A stretch of 14,715 nt of DNA from Gammaproteobacteria bacterium (GTDB lineage: Bacteria > Pseudomonadota > Gammaproteobacteria > Chromatiales > Chromatiaceae). Positions 1-7,647 of the stretch are shown here, in pieces. The notes under the pieces are model-generated. The model searched no databases. It was not told where the DNA came from and worked only from the letters and a program-made list of their open reading frames with translations. The translations under genes and the position numbers were made by a program. Position 1 is the stretch's first letter; the number at the start of each line of letters is the position of its first letter. The DNA lies in the NCBI GenBank assembly GCA_024277555.1, contig JAJRUY010000273.1, forward strand, positions 1-14,715. Reading direction: 5' to 3'.

Positions 1-123
1 GGCGTGTATGCGGCGTGGGTACAGGCGGGCTTTCCCGGTCTGGTGCTGTGTGACGAGGTTTGGTTGGAGGAAAAATCCCACCAGGAGCTGTTTCTTTCCG
101 GGCTGCAGAAAAAACGGGATTGA
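1..123 (+). CDS. C-terminal fragment of an unrecognised protein
   Basis: Frame 1 is open from the window edge to a TGA at 121-123 and gives 40 residues, beginning GVYAAWVQAGFPGLVLCDEV and ending SGLQKKRD. The composition (Val/Ala/Leu-rich with an amphipathic, lysine-ended tail) looks like real protein rather than a shadow frame. The stop lies 5 bp from the stop of the converging gene on the other strand, as expected for tightly packed convergent genes. The start and most of the gene lie outside the window. I do not recognise the family from this fragment and assign no function. The overlapping frame-2 reading through 190 is arginine/cysteine-rich and is treated as a shadow. Confidence 0.55.
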   Translation, partial: GVYAAWVQAGFPGLVLCDEVWLEEKSHQELFLSGLQKKRD

Positions 124-128
124 TGTGG

Positions 129-1109
129 CTATGCGCCGGTGCGCTTTTTTTCCCGTCTTGTCAGCCATACATCCAGCCCCTGGCTGTTGAGCCGGATATC
201 ATCCGCCAGTAGCTTCTCGATGTGGCTGCGGGAGATTTCCGGATTGTGCCTTCGCACCTGGATCACCGCTTCTTCCAGCAATGCCCGGGCCAGGCGTTGC
301 TGGCGTCCTTCCCGGTCTCCCATGTGCTCTTCCCGCAGGGCAATGGCTGCGTGACTCTGGATGGATTCACGCAGCTGCTGTTGCTGATTTTTGGGTTGGT
401 GCAGCGGGCCATAATGGGTGAGGCAGGCCCATTCTGTTTGTGTGGCCATCATTTTATCCAGGGATTTCATCCAGGTTTCGGGGTTGAATGCGACGGGTGT
501 GGTGGTGGCCATGAGCCAGGGCCTGCCCTGGTAATCGAGTTCCCGGTAGTGCAGTCCGAAGCTGTCGCCGGTGTACAGTGCGGCATTTTCCTGGTCAAAA
601 AAACAGCCGTGATGGTTTGCATGGCCGGGGGTGTCAAGAAAGAACAGGTGGCGTTTTCCCAGGGCAAGCTGCGCGCCCTCATGGAGTGCGCGGCAGTGTT
701 CTTCTGCAGCGGGGATCAGGTCGCCGAAGGAATGCCGGAACATGTCCCGGCCATATACCTCCATGGCTCCCCGTTGCAAGCGTGACGGGTCGATCATGTG
801 TGGCAAGCCCTTGTGATGGGTGGCCAGAATGGCGTTCCTGCAATGGTGCAGCAGGGCACCGGCGCCTCCGGCGTGGTCGAGATGCACATGGGTGGGAAGG
901 ATCCAGCGCACCTGCTCCGGGCTGAAGCCAAGTTCCCGGATCAAAGCCAGCAGGCCGGCAACATTGTTGCTGGTGCCGGTGTCGATAAATGCCAGCTCTC
1001 CGTCGTCGTGCAACAGGTAACAGGCGGTATGCCCGGGGCGATTCAGGCCGGTGTCGATACACCAGCTATGCGCCTTTGTCGCCTCGAAAGCGAGCCTGTC
1101 AGTCGTCAT
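129..1109 (-). CDS. MBL-fold metallo-hydrolase
   Basis: A 326-residue metallo-beta-lactamase-fold hydrolase, probably cytoplasmic because no signal peptide or membrane segment is seen. The zinc motif THVHLDHAGG starts at residue 73 (H74, H76, D78, H79). Further metal ligands are visible at H163 (DTPGH), D182 (TGDS) and H232 (THYG), so the two-metal site looks complete. The C-terminal ~90 residues form a charged, helical extension beyond the core fold. The ATG at 1107-1109 lies 11 nt after the pilR stop, so it is probably the last gene of the PP0621-pilS-pilR transcript. The family covers glyoxalase II-like enzymes, lactonases and persulfide dioxygenases. The wide spacing and absence of the GloB C-terminal motifs argue against glyoxalase II. 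The substrate cannot be named. A role in pilus regulation would be inference from position only. Confidence 0.85.
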   Translation of the reverse strand: MTTDRLAFEATKAHSWCIDTGLNRPGHTACYLLHDDGELAFIDTGTSNNVAGLLALIRELGFSPEQVRWILPTHVHLDHAGGAGALLHHCRNAILATHHKGLPHMIDPSRLQRGAMEVYGRDMFRHSFGDLIPAAEEHCRALHEGAQLALGKRHLFFLDTPGHANHHGCFFDQENAALYTGDSFGLHYRELDYQGRPWLMATTTPVAFNPETWMKSLDKMMATQTEWACLTHYGPLHQPKNQQQQLRESIQSHAAIALREEHMGDREGRQQRLARALLEEAVIQVRRHNPEISRSHIEKLLADDIRLNSQGLDVWLTRREKKRTGA

Positions 1110-1120
1110 TGCCGTCCCGC

Positions 1121-2497
1121 TCAGGAGTCACCTTCCTTGTTGTCTATCCCCAGTTTGCTCAAGCGGTAGCGAAACGAACGGAAGCTGATGCCCAGCTTGC
1201 CGGCGGCTGAGGTCTTGTTCCAGTGGGTTTCTTCCAGTGCCTGCAGCAGGATGTTGCGCTCGATTCTCGCCAGATAATCCTCCAGGCTTTCCCCTGCAAG
1301 GCGTATTTTTGCTTTGGCTCCATCGTGTTGCAGAGCGTTGATCAGGCCCAGGTCTTCCAGAGTTATGATTTCGTTTTCACAGAGCGCAAAAGCCCGCTCC
1401 AGAATGTTTTCCAGCTCCCGCACATTGCCGGGGAAAGAATGGTTTTTTAGCGCCTCCAGTGCCTGATTCTGCAGTGCAGGTATAGGCTGCTGGTAATTGC
1501 CGGCAATGTTTTTCAGCAGATGTTCAACCAGATCGGGAATGTCTTCCGGGTGTTCATGCAAGGCTGGCATGCCCAGCTCGATTACGTTCAAGCGGTAGTA
1601 CAAATCCTGGCGAAATTGCCCATCCTGAACGCATTGCGCCAGATTCTGGTGGGTGGCGCTGATAATGCGTATATCCGTGCGCAGCTCTCTGGTGTCGCCA
1701 ACCGGGCGCACCAGCTTTTCCTGTATCACGCGCAGCAGCTTTACCTGCATGGAGAGTGGCAGATCGGCGACTTCATCCAGAAACAGGGTGCCGCCCTCGG
1801 CTTCCTGAAACAGGCCGCTCTTGTCTGCAGTCGCGCCGGTGAAAGCCCCTTTTTTGTGTCCGAAGAGTTCGCTTTCCATCAGCTCATGGGGTATGGCGCC
1901 GCAGTTGACCGCTACAAAGGGCTTGTCGTGCCGGGGGCTGAGTTGGTGAATGAGCCGGGCTGCCAGCTCCTTGCCAGTGCCGGATTCGCCGGTGATATGC
2001 ACCGGTGCCTGGCTGCGGGAGAGCTTGTCGATCAGAGTCCGTACCTGGTTCATGATCGGTGAGGCTCCGCGCAACGGGCATTCGTCGGGTTCCTCCCTGG
2101 TTGCAGGGTGGGCTGCGTCGGTGTTGGTTTGGTGCAGCTTGAGTGCGGTGTTCACCAGTTTGCGCAAGACCGGCAGATCCACGGGTTTGGATACGAAGTC
2201 GAATGCCCCTGCCTTCAATGCTTCGATAGCGGTTTCCATATTGCCATGAGCCGTGATCATGGCCACTGGCGTGCCCGGGTATTGATGGTGCATTTCCCGA
2301 ACCAGATCTATGCCGTCTCCGTCGGGCAGTCGCATGTCGGCCAGGCAAAGATGGAATTGGCGCTGGGCGAGGGCGGAGCGCGCCTGGGTCAGGCTTTCCA
2401 CCGTGACCGTGTCGATATCCATGCGCGCCAGGGTGATCTCCAGCAGCTCACGGATATCGGGTTCATCGTCAATGATCAGGGCAATGGGACGGTTCAT
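1121..2497 (-). CDS. pilR: Type IV pilus sigma-54 response regulator PilR
   Basis: A 458-residue NtrC-family activator. The receiver domain is residues 1-120, with acidic pocket D10/D11, phospho-acceptor D54 (CLADMRLPDG) and K104. The AAA+ domain spans about 140-380, with Walker A GESGTGKE at 170-177, the sigma-54-contacting GAFTGA loop at 217-222 and Walker B GGTLFLDEV at 235-243. A C-terminal Fis-type helix-turn-helix occupies about 420-452 (LEETHWNKTSAAGKLGISFR). The match to Pseudomonas PilR is extensive from memory, including the LEDYLARIER segment before the HTH. In that family the phosphorylated protein activates sigma-54 transcription of the major pilin pilA. The gene starts 12 nt after pilS, with an AAAGGA-like ribosome site in the gap. 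No pilA or other pilin gene is in the window, so the target is inferred from the family. Confidence 0.95.
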   Translation of the reverse strand: MNRPIALIIDDEPDIRELLEITLARMDIDTVTVESLTQARSALAQRQFHLCLADMRLPDGDGIDLVREMHHQYPGTPVAMITAHGNMETAIEALKAGAFDFVSKPVDLPVLRKLVNTALKLHQTNTDAAHPATREEPDECPLRGASPIMNQVRTLIDKLSRSQAPVHITGESGTGKELAARLIHQLSPRHDKPFVAVNCGAIPHELMESELFGHKKGAFTGATADKSGLFQEAEGGTLFLDEVADLPLSMQVKLLRVIQEKLVRPVGDTRELRTDIRIISATHQNLAQCVQDGQFRQDLYYRLNVIELGMPALHEHPEDIPDLVEHLLKNIAGNYQQPIPALQNQALEALKNHSFPGNVRELENILERAFALCENEIITLEDLGLINALQHDGAKAKIRLAGESLEDYLARIERNILLQALEETHWNKTSAAGKLGISFRSFRYRLSKLGIDNKEGDS

Positions 2498-2509
2498 GGA
2501 AAAATCCTT

Positions 2510-4138
2510 TTAGTTGACATTCTTGTTGCCGGGAGTGAATTTTAACCTGAAACAGTTGCCGCCGCTGGATACCGGCAGATAACTGATGCGGATGTTGTTC
2601 GCATCGCATAGCTCCTTGACGATGTAGAGACCCAGGCCGGTACCCTGGTTGCTGGTGGTGAAAAAAGGATCGAACAACTTGTCCACCACATCCGGGGGAA
2701 TGGACTTGCCATTGTCGATAATTGCGATATAGCCTTCCTGGATGCCCGAATCCATGCCTCCGGTGAGAGAAATGAGCAGATCTCCGGCCTTGTGCGACTG
2801 GTGCTTGACGGCATTTTCAACCAGGGCGCTGATGATCTGGAATACCTGCTGCGGGTCGAATGTCAGCGTTGTATCCTGGGGTGATACATAGGTGATCATC
2901 TGGCTGGACTGCAGCTGATGGCTGTTGCCCAGCTCCTTGCACAGCTTGCCCAGCCATATGTCGAGTCTGATGCTCTCCGGCTTGACCACCCGCTGCCTGG
3001 ACAGGGATAAAATATTTTCGATGACCTGGTTCAGGCGGGAGGTATTTCTGTTGATGATTTCGGTCATGCGCCGATCCGTTCCCTGCAGCTGCTCCGATTC
3101 CTGGAGCAACTGGTTCGCATGGCCAATGGCTCCGAGAGGGTTGCGGATTTCATGGGCAATGCTGGCGACCAATTTGCCCAGGGAGGCCAGTTTCAGCTGC
3201 TGGGCTGCTTCGGCGGCCTTGGATGCATCGTCCAGGAAGATCAATGTGCCGGTCTTTTCGTTCTCGCCCACACGCTGAAACTTTACCAGCAGGTCGTTTC
3301 CTTCTGTATGTGTGTGCAAATGACGCTGTTGGGAAGAGGGTTGCTTCTTCCAGTTGGTCAGAGCTTGTGCCAGGTCGCTGCTGATCTGGCCTAGGGAATA
3401 GCCCACGGTGCTGATCGGACGCCCGAGAAACTGCCAGGCTGCATCGTTCAGCATTCTGATGCGGCCATTGTTGTCCAGAACCACTACGCCGGTTTGCATA
3501 TGGTGTATGACCTGGTCATTCAGTTCGGTCAGGTTTGCAATGTCCTTGCCCTGTTGTTTTACCAGCTTTTCACTGAGCTGGGTGCGGGCAGCCAGTTCAT
3601 GGGAAAGGAAGGCCAGGGCAAAATAGGAGCTGCCAAGCATGATCAGCAGGGTAGGGTTGCCGAAGGGGCGTCCATGGAAGGCTGATTCCAGATAGGCTCC
3701 AAGAAAGATGGCGGCAGTGGCGATGGCTGCGGAAAACATGGCGATGCGTGTCGGCATGCCCTGGGCGCCAAAGGCGATGGAGATGCCCAGCAGTATTCCC
3801 AGGCCGGACTGGGCGCCTCCCGAGGTATACAGCAGGATACTGATCACAACACTGTCGACCAGCATGGCAAAGGCGTATTCCAACTGCATGGAATCCAGGT
3901 CGAAAAAGCTCAGAGCCAGGGAGGCGATGGCAAGAACCAGGTAGGCCAGAATGGTAATGATATGGAGCTCGGGGGCAGTGGCGCCGAGAAAGGATGGCCC
4001 CGTATCTTCCATGCTGAAAACCAGCAGGGCGATGGCAAGTATTACCCGGTAGGTGAAATACAGGCGCATCAGGCGTTTGTTGCGAGTCTGTGGCTCGGGC
4101 ATGATGACCAGTCGTTCTGCCAGGCGGTCAGCGCGCAT
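2510..4138 (-). CDS. pilS: Type IV pilus sensor histidine kinase PilS
   Basis: A 542-residue membrane histidine kinase when started at the ATG at 4136-4138. That start overlaps the upstream stop as TGATG, implying translational coupling. The open frame runs 56 codons further upstream, but that part only overlaps the preceding gene in another frame. About six hydrophobic segments lie in residues 30-180. A PAS-like domain (about 205-305; GVVVLDNNGRIRMLNDAAW) follows, then the dimerisation/phosphotransfer helix with H329 in SIAHEIRNPLGAI, and the ATPase domain with N box (ALVENAVKH, N442), G1 DNGKS (475-479) and G2 GTGLGL (499-504). The stretch HANQLLQESEQ...DRRMTEII...VIENILSLSR is characteristic of PilS. 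The family autophosphorylates and passes phosphate to PilR, its neighbour here. Confidence 0.95.
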   Translation of the reverse strand: MRADRLAERLVIMPEPQTRNKRLMRLYFTYRVILAIALLVFSMEDTGPSFLGATAPELHIITILAYLVLAIASLALSFFDLDSMQLEYAFAMLVDSVVISILLYTSGGAQSGLGILLGISIAFGAQGMPTRIAMFSAAIATAAIFLGAYLESAFHGRPFGNPTLLIMLGSSYFALAFLSHELAARTQLSEKLVKQQGKDIANLTELNDQVIHHMQTGVVVLDNNGRIRMLNDAAWQFLGRPISTVGYSLGQISSDLAQALTNWKKQPSSQQRHLHTHTEGNDLLVKFQRVGENEKTGTLIFLDDASKAAEAAQQLKLASLGKLVASIAHEIRNPLGAIGHANQLLQESEQLQGTDRRMTEIINRNTSRLNQVIENILSLSRQRVVKPESIRLDIWLGKLCKELGNSHQLQSSQMITYVSPQDTTLTFDPQQVFQIISALVENAVKHQSHKAGDLLISLTGGMDSGIQEGYIAIIDNGKSIPPDVVDKLFDPFFTTSNQGTGLGLYIVKELCDANNIRISYLPVSSGGNCFRLKFTPGNKNVN

Positions 4139-4347
4139 CAGGGATTGTCCTTTTGTGCATGCTCCTTGCTGCAATAGGCTTTGTTGTGGTGCTGAACAAC
4201 TTCGTCTTCCGGGATATGCAGGCCGCAATAGCTGCAGGAAAGCATATTCTTGATCTGCGGTTTGGATGGGTTGCTGCGCCCGCTGCGCAAGGTTCGAATA
4301 ACCCACCAGATGAGGAGTATGGCAATTAACACAAAGATTGTTTTCAT
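4138..4347 (-). CDS. PP0621-type small membrane protein
   Basis: A 69-residue protein with one N-terminal membrane segment (KTIFVLIAILLIWWVIRTL), a short basic linker, then a small cysteine/histidine domain (SCSYCGLHIPEDEVVQHHNK followed by AYCS.EH). Cysteines and histidines are spaced like a treble-clef zinc site, CxxC then HH and C...H. This matches the small PP0621 family, commonly found just upstream of pilS in gammaproteobacteria; its role is not known to me. The ATG at 4345-4347 is preferred to an in-frame TTG two codons upstream; neither has a clear Shine-Dalgarno sequence. Its TGA overlaps the pilS ATG by one base, which ties it to the pilS-pilR transcript. It is probably an inner-membrane protein, but its orientation is not determined. 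Confidence 0.85.
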   Translation of the reverse strand: MKTIFVLIAILLIWWVIRTLRSGRSNPSKPQIKNMLSCSYCGLHIPEDEVVQHHNKAYCSKEHAQKDNP

Positions 4348-4424
4348 ATACAAAAGGATACTAAAAAACCCGAATTCTTTGTGTTACTTTATCACTCTTT
4401 CCCAACAATTGGAGATGTTGCCAA
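4348..4424. promoter_or_regulatory. Divergent promoter region, pil operon / nadE-glnB
   Basis: A 77-bp AT-rich gap separates the divergent starts, so promoters for both units are expected in or beside it. On the minus strand TAGTAT (4358-4363) has a GTAACA hexamer 18 bp upstream (4382-4387); both match sigma-70 boxes only partly, and the leader would be very short. On the plus strand no good pair is seen; TTAACA (4326-4331) with TATACA (4347-4352) has only a 15-bp spacer. GGAG at 4411-4414 is a plausible ribosome site for nadE. The promoter assignments are weak. Confidence 0.35.
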
Positions 4425-6032
4425 ATGCCAGCAGCCATTGCCCTTGCCCAAGGTGATTTTCTGGTTGGAGATGTCAGGGGCAATATCCGGCGGGTGCTGG
4501 ATTTCGCCGTGCGGGCGCGAGATGAACTGGGAGCGGCTGCGGTGGTGTATCCCGAGCTGTGTCTGTGCGGGTATCCCCCGGAAGATCTGCTGCTGCGCCC
4601 GGAATTTCTTTCTGCCGTCGAAGATGCGCTGGCATCCATACAACAGCAGATTTCCGGCATTGATCTGGTACTGGGTTATCCCCGGAGGCAGGACGGGAAA
4701 CTGTACAATGCGGCCGGGGTGGTTCGTGATGGCTCACTGGTGGCGGAATACTTCAAGGCGGAGCTGCCCAACTACAGTGTATTCGATGAAAAGCGTTACT
4801 TCACTCCAGGTGAAGCCCCCTGTGTAGTGGATATTGCAGGGCTTCTCATGGGTTTGAGCATCTGTGAAGACATATGGCTTCCCGAACCATCGCGCAAGGC
4901 AGCAGCGGCCGGAGCGCAACTGATACTCAACCTGAATGCCTCGCCCTACCAGACCGGAAAAGGCCGGGAGCGGGAGCAGGTGGTGTCCAGGCGCGCCCGG
5001 GAAAACGGTATTCCTGTAATATACACAAATCTGGTGGGTGGGCAGGATGAGCTGGTTTTTGATGGTGCTTCTTTCGTTGTGGACGCTGCTGGAAAAACCA
5101 TTCATCGCGGTGCTTTTTTTGAACAATCCCTGGAACTGATCTCCCTCACAGAGAATGGGCAGCCGTTGCCGGGGACAGTGATTCCCTGTCCAGATGAGGA
5201 AGAAATGATCTATCGTGCTCTGGTAACCGGGGTGCGGGACTATGTGGAAAAAACCGGATTTCATGGAGTGGTGCTGGGGCTTTCCGGAGGTATTGATTCT
5301 GCATTGACCCTGGCCATTGCCGTCGATGCCCTGGGAGCGGATCAGGTGGAAGTGGTGCTCATGCCATCCCGCTATACTGCTGACATGAGCAACGAAGACG
5401 CCCTGGAGCAGGCGCGCCGCATGGGAGTGAAGCACAGCATCATCCCCATCGAACCGGCCTTCAGCGCATTTCTGGAAATGCTGCGGGAGGAATTTGCCGG
5501 GCAGCCCATGGACGTTACCGAAGAGAATATCCAGGCGCGTTGTCGGGGTATCATCCTCATGGCGATCAGCAACAAAAGCGGGCGCATGTTGTTGACTACA
5601 GGCAACAAGAGCGAGATGTCTGTGGGCTATGCCACCCTGTATGGCGACATGGCCGGAGGCTTCGCTCCCCTGAAGGATGTGTTCAAGACCATGGTGTACA
5701 AGTTGTCGCGCTGGCGCAATCGGGATGCCGAAGTCATTCCCGAGCGGGTCATTGTACGGCCGCCATCGGCGGAACTACGTCCGGACCAGCAGGATACGGA
5801 CAGCTTGCCGCCCTATGACATTCTGGATGAGATACTCAGGCGTTATGTAGAGCAGGATCAGGGATTGCAGGAGATCGTGGCGGCGGGTTTTGAAGAAGAG
5901 CTGGTGCAACGCATCACGCGCATGGTAGACAGAAACGAGTACAAGCGCCGCCAGGCTCCGCCAGGGGTAAAAGTCACCCGGCGTGCATATGGGCGCGACC
6001 GGCGTTATCCTATCGTCAACGGTTACAGTTGA
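4425..6032 (+). CDS. nadE: Glutamine-dependent NAD+ synthetase
   Basis: A 535-residue two-domain enzyme for the last step of NAD+ synthesis: amidation of deamido-NAD+ using ATP and ammonia released from glutamine. The N-terminal nitrilase-fold glutaminase (about 3-250) shows the catalytic triad E44 (VVYPELCLCGYPPEDL), K111 (YFKAELPNY) and C147 (SICEDIW). The synthetase domain has the PP-loop SGGIDSAL at 287-294, the TTGNKSE stretch, and the C-terminal PPSAELRPDQQDTDSLPPYD segment. Length and order fit the glutamine-using form, not the short ammonia-dependent NadE. The ATG at 4425 has GGAG 10 nt upstream. glnB follows after 25 nt on the same strand, so the two are probably co-transcribed, connecting a glutamine-consuming enzyme with the PII nitrogen sensor. 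Confidence 0.96.
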   Translation: MPAAIALAQGDFLVGDVRGNIRRVLDFAVRARDELGAAAVVYPELCLCGYPPEDLLLRPEFLSAVEDALASIQQQISGIDLVLGYPRRQDGKLYNAAGVVRDGSLVAEYFKAELPNYSVFDEKRYFTPGEAPCVVDIAGLLMGLSICEDIWLPEPSRKAAAAGAQLILNLNASPYQTGKGREREQVVSRRARENGIPVIYTNLVGGQDELVFDGASFVVDAAGKTIHRGAFFEQSLELISLTENGQPLPGTVIPCPDEEEMIYRALVTGVRDYVEKTGFHGVVLGLSGGIDSALTLAIAVDALGADQVEVVLMPSRYTADMSNEDALEQARRMGVKHSIIPIEPAFSAFLEMLREEFAGQPMDVTEENIQARCRGIILMAISNKSGRMLLTTGNKSEMSVGYATLYGDMAGGFAPLKDVFKTMVYKLSRWRNRDAEVIPERVIVRPPSAELRPDQQDTDSLPPYDILDEILRRYVEQDQGLQEIVAAGFEEELVQRITRMVDRNEYKRRQAPPGVKVTRRAYGRDRRYPIVNGYS

Positions 6033-6057
6033 GCGAAATACTATCAAGGGGAAAGCG

Positions 6058-6396
6058 ATGAAAAAAATCGAAGTCATATTGAAGCCTTTCAAACTGGATG
6101 ATGTTCGGGAGGCGTTGTCGGAAATCGGCATTACCGGCATGACGGTAACGGAAGTCAAGGGCTTTGGACGCCAGAAAGGACATACCGAGCTGTATCGCGG
6201 CGCTGAGTATGTGGTGGATTTTCTGCCCAAGGTCAAGCTGGATCTGGTGGTCAAGGAAGAGCAGCTCGATTCCTGTGTCGAAACCATTGTCAATGCGGCG
6301 CGTACCGGCAAGATTGGCGATGGAAAAATCTTTGTGTCAGCGGTAGAGCGCGTGGTTCGTATCCGCACTGGCGAGGAAGACGCGGAAGCCATCTGA
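6058..6396 (+). CDS. glnB: Nitrogen regulatory protein PII
   Basis: A 112-residue PII signalling protein with the usual start MKKIEVILKPFKLDDVREAL. The T-loop carries the uridylylation site Y51 in RGAEYVVDFLPK; the Asp after VV favours GlnB over GlnK, which usually has Asn there. The nucleotide-binding TGKIGDGKIF signature (B loop) is present at about 83-92. PII trimers read 2-oxoglutarate and ATP/ADP and control glutamine synthetase adenylylation, NtrB and other partners. The ATG at 6058 has a strong AAGGGGA site 5-11 nt upstream. It lies 25 nt after nadE and no ammonium transporter gene (amtB) follows, again favouring glnB over glnK. The next gene converges from the other strand 9 bp away. 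Confidence 0.95.
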   Translation: MKKIEVILKPFKLDDVREALSEIGITGMTVTEVKGFGRQKGHTELYRGAEYVVDFLPKVKLDLVVKEEQLDSCVETIVNAARTGKIGDGKIFVSAVERVVRIRTGEEDAEAI

Positions 6397-6405
6397 GGTT
6401 GGGAG

Positions 6406-7647
6406 TCAGCCGTTTCCCAGAAACCTCTGCCATTGTTCGATATACAGCGCTTCTTCCTCAAGAGCAGGCGGGAAAACCAGGCGTACGCCGGAAAACAGAT
6501 AGCCGGCGCCCGGCAGCCCGGCGTTGCGAATGCTGATCCGGCGCAGTGCGGGCTGGGTGTGAATGCAGCCGCCGCGTAGTGCGGGGTGTTTGCCATCAAA
6601 CATCTGTGTGCGCATTTCCGGATCGACAGGCTCTTCGTAGTCCTGATATGGGTGCAGGGGATTGCCGCACCATTCCCATACGCGCCCGCCATTCTGTAGC
6701 GCGCCGAGGCGGGCCGCGGCTTCCCAATGGTATTCATGGGGCAGCACTGCGTCGTTACAACCTTCGATGCGTGCTGCGACCCAGTTTGCGTAGGCCTGGG
6801 CTTCGTACCAGGAAATGCCACTGACGGGCAGTTCGGGCAGCAATTCCATGGGGCCGTTCAGGCCCAGGGCATACCAGTTTCCATTCTGGTCTTGCCGCCA
6901 GTGCCAGGGGTGGGTCATGGAGTGGCGCTGCTTCCAGTTCCGGCCCTGTTCGCTCCAGCAATCATCTTGCGTGTAGCCGCCATCCTCCAGAAACGCCAGC
7001 CATGCAGCATTGTCAGCCGGTTTGTTGCTGATGCGGAAATTGCGCATTTCCACCATTTGCATGGGTTGTTCGTTGTCGAATATCACCTCATCCCGGGCGC
7101 CGATACGATAATGCCCCTGGGATACTTCGGTGCTGTCTGCAATTGGCAGGGAGGGCCGCAAGGGCTGTTTTACATGGTATTCCACCCTCGCCTGAGCCAC
7201 TGCGCGGGCGTGGCGCACGGATAACATCTGTTCATAAATGCGCCCGTGAACCTGCACCAGGTAATCGGCAAGCCAGCCCTGCTTCAGCCAGGGGTGGGCG
7301 GGCAGGCTTCCGGGGTTGGCCAGGCGGGTGAGGTGTTCATCCTGTACTTCCAGCGCCCAGTTGAGCAGGTGTTCCTTGGGCGGAAGTTGCTGTTGCTGCT
7401 GCTGCTGCTGCGGGTTCCACGGTTGGGCAAAAAACTGCCGTACCCGTCCGCTCAGGTCATCGTCATCAAGGATTTTTTCCCGCAGCCACCATAGCTCCAG
7501 ATAGATGCTGCGCCCCAGCAGCCAGCCAATGCTGGGAAGATCCGGGTGGTATTGATGCTGGACATCTGCGGCGGGAAGATCTTCCACCAAGCGGGTAACA
7601 AGCTGGTGGATGTTGCTGAGCGCGCCCAGGCTTTGCGGCTTGATCAT
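6406..7647 (-). CDS. EgtB/SUMF1-like protein with altered iron site
   Basis: A 413-residue protein resembling the ergothioneine sulfoxide synthase EgtB: an N-terminal DinB-like four-helix domain (about 10-155) and a C-terminal formylglycine-generating-enzyme-like domain (about 165-395). The C-terminal half shows DNEQP, LEDGGYTQDDCW, PVSGISWYEAQAYANW, LPHEYHWEAAA, GRVWEW, DGKHPALRGG and RRISIRN, all EgtB-like. EgtB binds iron with three histidines, in GH...E and HxxxH motifs. Here the matching places read LLGRSIYLE (R46) and VHGRIYEQ (H134, Y138), so two ligands appear replaced and normal EgtB chemistry is doubtful. A run of eight Gln (80-87) sits in the first domain. The ATG at 7645-7647 overlaps the phoU stop as ATGA, which sets the start; a 32-codon upstream extension would run inside phoU. 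No egtD methyltransferase is nearby. Substrate unknown. Confidence 0.8.
   Translation of the reverse strand: MIKPQSLGALSNIHQLVTRLVEDLPAADVQHQYHPDLPSIGWLLGRSIYLELWWLREKILDDDDLSGRVRQFFAQPWNPQQQQQQQQLPPKEHLLNWALEVQDEHLTRLANPGSLPAHPWLKQGWLADYLVQVHGRIYEQMLSVRHARAVAQARVEYHVKQPLRPSLPIADSTEVSQGHYRIGARDEVIFDNEQPMQMVEMRNFRISNKPADNAAWLAFLEDGGYTQDDCWSEQGRNWKQRHSMTHPWHWRQDQNGNWYALGLNGPMELLPELPVSGISWYEAQAYANWVAARIEGCNDAVLPHEYHWEAAARLGALQNGGRVWEWCGNPLHPYQDYEEPVDPEMRTQMFDGKHPALRGGCIHTQPALRRISIRNAGLPGAGYLFSGVRLVFPPALEEEALYIEQWQRFLGNG
7387..7410 (-). repeat. CAG/CAA trinucleotide run coding polyglutamine
   Basis: Eight consecutive glutamine codons, including five identical CAG triplets (CTG on the plus strand, 7396-7410), interrupted by CAA twice near the 3' end. 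It encodes Q80-Q87 of the EgtB-like protein, in a loop between Asn-Pro and Leu-Pro-Pro. A run like this can change length by slippage in steps of one codon without frameshift. Confidence 0.9.

Noticed and set aside
4139..4306. 56-codon N-terminal extension of PilS
   Set aside because: It overlaps the PP0621-like gene in another frame, is not PilS-like, and the ATG overlapping the upstream stop is the better start.
5775..6821. Open frame of 348 codons on the minus strand across nadE, glnB and the EgtB-like gene
   Set aside because: It crosses three well-supported genes, and its product is low in recognisable structure.
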